A stretch of 14,373 bases of DNA from Kordiimonadaceae bacterium (lineage in GTDB: Bacteria > Pseudomonadota > Alphaproteobacteria > Sphingomonadales > Emcibacteraceae): positions 1 through 14,373 of the forward strand of contig JABIPV010000033.1 in assembly GCA_018699075.1 (NCBI GenBank). Direction: 5' to 3'. A model generated the notes under the pieces. That model searched no databases and had not been told where the DNA came from. It saw only the letters and a list, made by a program, of their open reading frames with translations. This document shows, in pieces, positions 1 through 6,202 of the stretch. Each line of letters starts with the position of its first letter. Within the stretch, counting starts at the first letter, position 1. A program made the translations under genes and the position numbers.

Positions 1-39
1 ATTTATTTATGAATAAGAATTTTAAAGGATGCTTTTACA

Positions 40-1335
40 ATGACCGAATTTACAGATTATAAAGTTACCGATATATCATTAGCAGGCTGGGGCCGTCGTG
101 AAATAAATATCGCAGAGACTGAAATGCCTGGCCTTATGGCATTACGTGATGAGTTTGGTGACAGCCAACCACTCGCTGGCGCAAGAATCGCTGGTTGTTT
201 ACATATGACAATTCAAACAGCTGTTTTAATGGAAACTTTAACAGCACTTGGTGCTGAAGTACGTTGGTCATCATGTAATATATTTTCAACTCAAGATCAT
301 GCAGCGTCGGCAATGGCGGATGCAAATATCCCTGTTTTTGCTTGGAAAGGCCTTACAGAGGAAGAATTTAACTGGTGTATACGTGAAACAATCGTTGGAC
401 CTGATGGATGGCGTCCAAATGTAATCCTTGATGATGGTGGTGATCTAACAGCTATGATTTATGAGGATTTCCCTGAGCTTCTTGATGATATTAAAGGGAT
501 TTCTGAAGAAACAACAACAGGTGTTCTTCGTCTATATCAAATGGAAAAAGAGGGTCGCTTAACGGTTCCTGCTATTAATGTGAATGATAGTGTAACTAAA
601 TCAAAATTTGATAATCTTTATGGTTGTCGCGAAAGTCTTGTAGACGGTATTAAACGTGCGACAGATGTTATGCTAGCCGGTAAAGTTTGTGTAGTTGCTG
701 GCTTCGGTGATGTTGGCAAAGGTTCTGCTGCCTCACTTCGCGGACAAGGTGCACGAGTTCTTGTAACTGAAATTGACCCAATTTGTGCGCTTCAAGCCGC
801 AATGGAAGGTTATGAAGTTGTAACAATGAATGATGCCGCCTCGCAAGGAGATCTGTTTGTAACATGTACGGGTAACTTTGATATTATTACTATTGATCAT
901 ATGCGTGAAATGAAAGACCGAGCGATTGTGTGTAATATAGGGCATTTCGATTCAGAAATTCAAATAGCTGCCCTCGAAAATTATCCTTGGGAAGAAGTTA
1001 AGCCACAAGTTGACGAAGTGATTTTCCCAGACGGAAAGCGCCTCATTGTTCTTGCTAAAGGGCGTTTGGTAAACCTTGGTTGTGCTACTGGTCACCCTAG
1101 CTTTGTAATGAGCGCATCTTTTACAAACCAAGTACTAGCACAAATGGAACTTTATAATAATAATGATAGTTATGAAAATAAAGTTTATGTGCTTCCGAAG
1201 CATTTGGATGAAAAAGTGGCTTCGCTTCATTTGGATAAACTTGGTGTTAAACTCACTAAACTAAGTAAAGAGCAAGCAGAATACATTGATGTTAGTACGG
1301 AAGGACCGTTTAAACCCGAGCATTATCGTTACTAA
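40..1335 (+). CDS. ahcY: Adenosylhomocysteinase (S-adenosyl-L-homocysteine hydrolase)
   Basis: This cytosolic NAD-dependent enzyme hydrolyses S-adenosylhomocysteine to adenosine and homocysteine, relieving product inhibition of methyltransferases and feeding the methionine cycle. At 431 residues it lacks the roughly 40-residue internal insert found in many bacterial AhcY proteins. Visible hallmarks are LHMTIQTA with His55, the STQDHAASA substrate loop near residue 83, DDGGD at 131-135, EETTTG with Glu157, and VNDSVTKSKFDN with Lys187 and Asp191. The NAD-binding Rossmann loop GFGDVGKG is at 221-228, followed by acidic Glu244. The LAKGRLVNLGCATGHPS segment and the C-terminal PFKPEHYRY, whose Lys and Tyr reach the partner subunit's NAD, are both present. 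The ATG is preceded by AAAGGA at 24-29 with suitable spacing. All expected catalytic positions are intact. It appears monocistronic at its 3' end because a strong terminator follows. Confidence 0.97.
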   Translation: MTEFTDYKVTDISLAGWGRREINIAETEMPGLMALRDEFGDSQPLAGARIAGCLHMTIQTAVLMETLTALGAEVRWSSCNIFSTQDHAASAMADANIPVFAWKGLTEEEFNWCIRETIVGPDGWRPNVILDDGGDLTAMIYEDFPELLDDIKGISEETTTGVLRLYQMEKEGRLTVPAINVNDSVTKSKFDNLYGCRESLVDGIKRATDVMLAGKVCVVAGFGDVGKGSAASLRGQGARVLVTEIDPICALQAAMEGYEVVTMNDAASQGDLFVTCTGNFDIITIDHMREMKDRAIVCNIGHFDSEIQIAALENYPWEEVKPQVDEVIFPDGKRLIVLAKGRLVNLGCATGHPSFVMSASFTNQVLAQMELYNNNDSYENKVYVLPKHLDEKVASLHLDKLGVKLTKLSKEQAEYIDVSTEGPFKPEHYRY

Positions 1336-1357
1336 CATAAGGCAAAAAATCTTATTT

Positions 1358-1422
1358 AAGCCCGTTTTATGATTGATTATTTCTCTTTACAGATAATTAA
1401 TCGTGAACGGGCTTTTCTTTTT
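1358..1422 (+). terminator. Intrinsic terminator of ahcY
   Basis: AAGCCCGTT (1358-1366) pairs perfectly with AACGGGCTT (1406-1414). After a small internal loop, a second AT-rich helix pairs ATTGATTAT (1372-1380) with ATAATTAAT (1393-1401) through one G-U wobble. The 12-base apical loop is TTCTCTTTACAG. The 3' arm runs into a T-rich tract (TTTTCTTTTTAT). The position 22 bases after the ahcY stop shows that ahcY and the divL operon are separate transcription units, unless there is readthrough. Confidence 0.85.
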
Positions 1423-1471
1423 ATATATAAGGCGTTATTTTAAAAAAGTATAAGTCTAGAATTATTACCGT

Positions 1472-1477
1472 GAAGGG
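1472..1477 (+). promoter_or_regulatory. Likely ribosome binding site of divL
   Basis: GAAGGGG here is the only Shine-Dalgarno-like purine run upstream of the divL frame. It sits 14 bases before the TTG at 1492, which is rather far, and 8 bases before an in-frame ATT at 1486. There is no in-frame ATG before 1540, and that ATG falls inside the signal peptide. The true initiator is therefore probably the non-AUG codon at 1492, or less likely the one at 1486. Confidence 0.5.
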
Positions 1478-1491
1478 GTCATAAAATTCAC

Positions 1492-3987
1492 TTGCTTAAT
1501 CGATTGAATGTATTGTTGTTGTCCGTTGTATTATTTGTGATGAATACTACACTTGCCAATGCGGCTTTTTTTGATTTTGGTTCTGACCAAAACAATCAAG
1601 TCATGAATGTACTCTTTATCTTTTTCTTATTGGTACTTAGCATTATTATTTGGATGGCTATAGATCGCAAAAAAAATGCAGAAAAATTAAGAAAAATAAA
1701 AATTAATCAAAGTTATTTGAAACAAATGATCTCCCATAAACAAGATAGTTTTTATTTGTGGGATAGTAATGGAGAGTTAATTTTAAATTCTGATATTGAT
1801 ATTTATTTTGAAGATGGAACGTCTCCTGAAGATATTGAAGACTTAAAAAATAGATTTACTGTTGTTGATCAGGCTAAGTTTGCAGCTAACTTAAATAGTT
1901 TATTATCTACAGGAACTGAATTCTCTCAGACTGTGGACCTTGATCAATTTAATATGCATTTATTAATATCAGGAGACTGTATTAATATTTCAGATTTTGG
2001 GCAAAAATGTTTTGTTGTTTGGTTTAAGGATAATACCATCTCTGAAAAAATTCAGAGATATCAAACGCTTGAGTCATCAGAAACCAGTGAAAGAGCTCAG
2101 CTTCTTGAAAAAGCATTAAATAAAGCTACTTTCCCGATATGGATTAGAGGGGAAGATTTAAATATTACATGGGTTAATCAAGCATATGTGGATGCCGTTG
2201 ATGGTGGTACACACAAAAATGTTATTGAAAAAGGTCTGGAAATGGCGATTAATACCCTAGGTGTTAGTTTACGCAGTATGGCCGAAGAAGTAAGTATTAA
2301 TGATGACCCAAACGCGCAAAGTCATTTTGTTGTTATTAACGGTGAACGTAGGTCGATGGATTTTCACAATATTCCTTATGTTATTGATGGTGAAAAAGAT
2401 ACGATACTCGGTTATGCACAAGATATTACTGAGCTTGAAGAAGCAAAAGGTAGCCTTGCCGATCACACAGAATCATATGCGGAAACATTGGATAAGTTCT
2501 CATCTGCTGTTGCTATTTTCGATTCAGAAATGCGTTTAGAGTATTATAATAAATCTTACCTGCGACTTTGGGACCTTCCTGAAAGTCTACTCTTTAGCCA
2601 CCCTCACTATGGTGAGATCCTTGAAGCCTTAAGAGAAGCTAGAAAGTTACCGGAACAAGCCAATTTCCCAGAATGGAAAAAGAAGCAAATCGCGGCCTAT
2701 ACAGAAGTTAATGATCCGGTTGAATCCATGTTACATTTGCCGGACGGAAAAACTCTAAGAGTTGTAATGCAACACCATCCGCTTGGCGGCATGCTTATGT
2801 TTTATGAAGATGTCACAGATTATTTCGCGCTGGAAAGTTCATATAATACATTGATCGCCGTTCAGCGGGAGACCCTTGATAACCTACATGAAGGCATAGC
2901 TGTGTTTGGTGTTGATGGTCGATTGAAACTCTTTAATGATGGGTTCAGAAATGTTTGGAATATCTCTGAAGAATTCCTTAAAACAAATCCACATGCAATT
3001 GGTGTATTGGAAAAATGTCAACGACTTATTGGAGATGAAACAGCTCTTGAAAATTTCCAACTTTTAATTGTCGGCGGTGAAGTCAAAAAAGAAGCCGCGT
3101 CGGGCCAGTTTAAACTTCAAAATGATAAAGTAATTAATTACTCTGTGGTGCCTTTACCGGATGGCGCGGTATTGGTTATATTTATTGATGTTACAGATAG
3201 TTACAGGGTCGAATACTCACTTCGCAAACATAATGAAGCCCTTGAAGAAGCGCAAAATATTAAAACGGATTTCTTAGCTCATATGTCTTATGAACTTAGA
3301 AATCCGTTAAATAGTGTACTTGGTTTTGCAGAATTATTAGAAAAAGAATATCAAGGCCCCCTTAATGATGCACAGCATTTGTATACACGAAATATTTTAA
3401 GTGCCTCTGACCATTTACTCGATCTAATTAATGATATTCTTGATGTGTCCGTAATTGAAGCGGGCGGGTTATCGATCGAAGCCAATGATTTTAATCTTAA
3501 TAATCTTATCGATGGAGTAGTTACGAAACTTGATGAGCGGATTAAACAAAAAGCTCTCCATCTTAAGGTCGATTATAAAGCTGGTCCGGAGATTGTTTTT
3601 GGTGATGCAAGGCGGATCGAACACTCAATTTCAAATTTGCTTAGCAATGCAGTCAAATTTACGCCTGATTCAGGTGATATATCTATCAGCACATGGCAAG
3701 ATATGGAGCATTATTTCATTAGTATTAAGGATAGTGGTATCGGCATTGAGAAAAATGAACTTGAAGATATTTTTGAGAAATTTTACACAGGTTCAAACGT
3801 GGCAAACTCTAAAGGTACTGGGCTTGGGCTTTCGCTAGTGAAGATTTTTATTGAAAAACATGGCGGAAGTATTCAAGTAGATTCAACCATAGGAGTTGGA
3901 ACAGATATGACGTGTACTATTCCGAAGGCCTTCCCCGATTTAATAGAGTTATCAATCGAAGATAAGACCAGCATTGCAAGTGAATGA
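1492..3987 (+). CDS. divL: DivL-like PAS-domain histidine kinase homologue with Tyr at the phosphoacceptor position
   Basis: This is a membrane-anchored HisKA/HATPase_c protein of 831 residues (DivL of Caulobacter is about 770). It has a hydrophobic leader ending LANA (about residue 24), a transmembrane helix near 38-57, and a poorly conserved segment at 75-185. Three PAS-like modules follow near 205-315, 325-445 and 455-572. The dimerisation helix contains AHMSYELRNPLNS, where the usual H-box is SHELRTPLN, so Tyr600 occupies the phosphoacceptor site. The ATPase lobe looks intact: N-box Asn719, G1 DSGIGI at 747-752 and G2 GTGLGLS at 775-781. In Caulobacter, DivL carries Tyr at this site, senses the response regulator DivK and controls the kinase CckA, and so CtrA. 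I infer the same role from the Tyr, the domain layout and the tsaE/ahcY neighbourhood. The TTG start is supported by the leader peptide. The stop overlaps tsaE by four bases. It could instead be a related PAS kinase with convergent loss of the His. Confidence 0.83.
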   Translation: MLNRLNVLLLSVVLFVMNTTLANAAFFDFGSDQNNQVMNVLFIFFLLVLSIIIWMAIDRKKNAEKLRKIKINQSYLKQMISHKQDSFYLWDSNGELILNSDIDIYFEDGTSPEDIEDLKNRFTVVDQAKFAANLNSLLSTGTEFSQTVDLDQFNMHLLISGDCINISDFGQKCFVVWFKDNTISEKIQRYQTLESSETSERAQLLEKALNKATFPIWIRGEDLNITWVNQAYVDAVDGGTHKNVIEKGLEMAINTLGVSLRSMAEEVSINDDPNAQSHFVVINGERRSMDFHNIPYVIDGEKDTILGYAQDITELEEAKGSLADHTESYAETLDKFSSAVAIFDSEMRLEYYNKSYLRLWDLPESLLFSHPHYGEILEALREARKLPEQANFPEWKKKQIAAYTEVNDPVESMLHLPDGKTLRVVMQHHPLGGMLMFYEDVTDYFALESSYNTLIAVQRETLDNLHEGIAVFGVDGRLKLFNDGFRNVWNISEEFLKTNPHAIGVLEKCQRLIGDETALENFQLLIVGGEVKKEAASGQFKLQNDKVINYSVVPLPDGAVLVIFIDVTDSYRVEYSLRKHNEALEEAQNIKTDFLAHMSYELRNPLNSVLGFAELLEKEYQGPLNDAQHLYTRNILSASDHLLDLINDILDVSVIEAGGLSIEANDFNLNNLIDGVVTKLDERIKQKALHLKVDYKAGPEIVFGDARRIEHSISNLLSNAVKFTPDSGDISISTWQDMEHYFISIKDSGIGIEKNELEDIFEKFYTGSNVANSKGTGLGLSLVKIFIEKHGGSIQVDSTIGVGTDMTCTIPKAFPDLIELSIEDKTSIASE

Positions 3988-4487
3988 CACAAATTTCAGC
4001 AACGGCAATAAAAGAATTTTTTCTAAAGGACTTGGTTGCGACGCGCAAACTGGCTCGCGAACTTTCGAGTATTTTAAACATAGGTGATATTTTAACATTT
4101 AAAGGTAATTTAGGTGCGGGAAAAACTGAATTTTGTCGTGCGATTATCCATGCACTTGGGTATAACGAAGACGTGCCGAGTCCCACTTTTAACTTGGTGC
4201 AAATATATGAGCCGCAAATAGATGATATTGACACACCCTCTATTTGGCACATGGATTTGTATCGGTTGGATAATCCGGAAGATGTTTTTGAACTTGGGAT
4301 TGAAGATGGGTTTGATACCGCGATCAGTTTGATTGAATGGCCAGAGCGGATGGGGAAATATTTGCCAAGTGAACATTTGCAAATATTCCTGTCAATGGAT
4401 GACATTGAAGGGTCAAGAAAGATTTCTTTCGAAGGAAGTGAATATTGGCGAGTACGTTTAAATAATTTAGAGTTACCAAATGCCTAG
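3984..4487 (+). CDS. tsaE: tRNA threonylcarbamoyladenosine biosynthesis ATPase TsaE
   Basis: TsaE is the small P-loop ATPase that works with TsaB and TsaD to place the t6A modification on A37 of tRNAs reading ANN codons; it is normally essential. The 167-residue product has a Walker A GNLGAGKT at 41-48 with Lys47, the PSPTF segment at 65-69, HMDLYRL at 89-95, and EWPER at 118-122, all family signatures. Its length is slightly above the usual 150-160 residues because of a loose loop (EPQIDDIDTPS) after the PTF motif. It starts at an ATG inside the divL stop (ATGA). No good Shine-Dalgarno is visible, so translation probably depends on coupling to divL. Its last eight bases overlap the next gene. 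Confidence 0.95.
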   Translation: MTQISATAIKEFFLKDLVATRKLARELSSILNIGDILTFKGNLGAGKTEFCRAIIHALGYNEDVPSPTFNLVQIYEPQIDDIDTPSIWHMDLYRLDNPEDVFELGIEDGFDTAISLIEWPERMGKYLPSEHLQIFLSMDDIEGSRKISFEGSEYWRVRLNNLELPNA

Positions 4488-6198
4488 AACAGAACAAATT
4501 TCCAATTTTTTGAAGAATGCAGGGATCTTAAGCCCGCAAATTAAACCATTAGCCAATGATGCCTCATTTAGGCGTTATGACAGGGTAACATTTAATGAAA
4601 AGATTACCGTTCTCATGGATGCCCCGCCAGAATTAGAAGACATACGGCCATTTGTTGCGATCGCAGAATTTTTGCTTCAAAATGATCTTAATGCACCAAA
4701 TATTTATGCAAAAGATTTTGATAAAGGTTTCTTGTTACTAGAAGACCTTGGGGATCGTTTATTCAAACATGTTTTAGATAAAGAACCTGATCGAGAAATC
4801 GAACTCTACAAAAATGCTGTTGATGAACTGATTAAATTAAATGCTTGTGCAACGCCTGATAAACTTTCCTATGGTTCGGGAGAGTATAAAATCCCTACTT
4901 ACGATACAGATCTTTTACTTGTGGAAATTGCCTTATTCACAGACTGGTATTATCCAGCTTTAACCGGGCATCGATTATCATTCACAAAAAGAGAAGAATT
5001 TATTGCACTTTGGCGTACGGTACTTCACAAAGTGGGAATATCTAAAGAATGTCTGGTACTGCGGGACTATCATGCTGAAAACCTTCTGGATTTAGGTGAT
5101 GGTAAAGTCGGGCAGCTTGATTTTCAAGATGCAGTGATCGGCCATAGTGCATATGACCTGGTATCTCTGTTACAAGACAGTCGCCGTGATGCGACGCCAC
5201 AAACAGAAGAAAAACTAATCGCTTATTTCGCTGAAAAATTAAATCGAAATGAAGCTGAGTTCCGTGAAGACTATGCTGTGCTTGGCGCTCAAAGGAGTAT
5301 TAAAATAATTGGAATTTTTGCTCGTCTTTGTGTGCGTGATGGCAAAAGTCAATATTTGCAGATCATCCCACGAATGTGGGGCCTACTAGAACGTTGTCTA
5401 AATCATCCTTCTCTAAGTGATATTAAAGCGTGGCTGGATAAAGAAACACCTAACTACCGTGATGAGCTCATTGAAGTTAAGCCATTAAAGCCCGATCACG
5501 CAATGATCTTAGCTGCAGGACTTGGCACGCGCATGAAACCACTTACGGATACTCTTCCGAAGCCGTTAATTAAAGTAGCTGGAAAAGAAATGCTCGCGCA
5601 TTCTTTGGATGCATTGGCATGGGCAGGCGTAAAAAATGCCGTGATCAACAAACACCATCATGCAGATCAAGTGGAAACTTTTGTTAAAAATCGTAAAGAT
5701 TGGCGGCCAAAAGTAACATTTTCCGATGAAACTTCCGTATTATTAGATAGCGGAGGCGGGGTTAAAAAAGCCCTTCCTTTACTTGGGAGTGATCCATTTT
5801 ATATTTTAAATAGCGATATGATCTTGACCAATAAAGGGCAGCCAGCATTAGGACGACTGGCGACAGCCTGGAATGATGATATGGATATCTTAATGCTTCT
5901 GATCAATCGTCGTGAAGCCATAGGTCATGATGGTGTTGGAGATTTTCATTTAAATGAAAATGGTAGCTTACGTTGGCGCGGTGATGATCCAACAAGTGAT
6001 TATCATTACGGGGGTGTATTGATCATTCGCCCTGAATGTTTTGAAGGTGCGCCGGATGGCGCCTTTACTTTGCGGGATATTTTCAGAAAAGCATCAAACA
6101 AAGGTCGTTTATATGGTTTACCACATGAAGGAGTATGGTACCATGTGGGAACTCATGAAGCATTAAAGGTGACTGAACAGCACTTAAAGGGGGAATGA
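4480..6198 (+). CDS. amgK/murU: Fused MurNAc/GlcNAc anomeric kinase (AmgK) and MurNAc-1-phosphate uridylyltransferase (MurU)
   Basis: This 572-residue protein joins two consecutive steps of peptidoglycan recycling. Residues 1 to about 325 have the aminoglycoside-phosphotransferase fold, with the catalytic loop LRDYHAENLL (Asp196, His198, Asn201) and the metal-binding LDFQD (Asp214, Asp217), as in AmgK, which phosphorylates MurNAc or GlcNAc at C1. Residues from about 338 to the end form a sugar nucleotidyltransferase. They show LAAGLGTRMKPLTDTLPKP (about 344-362), a DSGGGVKKAL segment, NSDM with likely metal ligand Asp446, and WYHVGT near the end, as in MurU, which makes UDP-MurNAc. Together these steps bypass MurA, the fosfomycin target. 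In Pseudomonas the two enzymes are separate adjacent genes; here the frame is continuous across the junction. The start overlaps tsaE by eight bases. The kinase domain should not be read as an antibiotic-resistance enzyme. Confidence in the two folds is high and in exact sugar specificity moderate. Confidence 0.87.
   Translation: MPRTEQISNFLKNAGILSPQIKPLANDASFRRYDRVTFNEKITVLMDAPPELEDIRPFVAIAEFLLQNDLNAPNIYAKDFDKGFLLLEDLGDRLFKHVLDKEPDREIELYKNAVDELIKLNACATPDKLSYGSGEYKIPTYDTDLLLVEIALFTDWYYPALTGHRLSFTKREEFIALWRTVLHKVGISKECLVLRDYHAENLLDLGDGKVGQLDFQDAVIGHSAYDLVSLLQDSRRDATPQTEEKLIAYFAEKLNRNEAEFREDYAVLGAQRSIKIIGIFARLCVRDGKSQYLQIIPRMWGLLERCLNHPSLSDIKAWLDKETPNYRDELIEVKPLKPDHAMILAAGLGTRMKPLTDTLPKPLIKVAGKEMLAHSLDALAWAGVKNAVINKHHHADQVETFVKNRKDWRPKVTFSDETSVLLDSGGGVKKALPLLGSDPFYILNSDMILTNKGQPALGRLATAWNDDMDILMLLINRREAIGHDGVGDFHLNENGSLRWRGDDPTSDYHYGGVLIIRPECFEGAPDGAFTLRDIFRKASNKGRLYGLPHEGVWYHVGTHEALKVTEQHLKGE
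6186..6195 (+). promoter_or_regulatory. Strong ribosome binding site fixing the TTG start of addB
   Basis: AAAGGGGGAA lies at the very end of amgK/murU. It is spaced 8 bases from the TTG at 6203. The nearby ATG at 6195 is in a different frame, so the RBS supports TTG as the true addB initiator and suggests translational coupling to the preceding gene. Confidence 0.75.
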
Positions 6199-6202
6199 TT
6201 TA

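Noticed and set aside
1..39. SAM or SAH riboswitch ahead of ahcY
   Set aside because: Only 39 bases are available and they show no paired structure; any riboswitch would lie outside the window.
3917..4405. 162-codon open frame on the minus strand across tsaE
   Set aside because: It lies antisense to a gene with clear TsaE motifs, its translation resembles no family I know, and it has no RBS or fitting neighbours.
4480..5455. Aminoglycoside resistance phosphotransferase
   Set aside because: The fold is shared, but the fusion to a MurU-like domain and the tsaE/addB context point to a sugar kinase of wall recycling.
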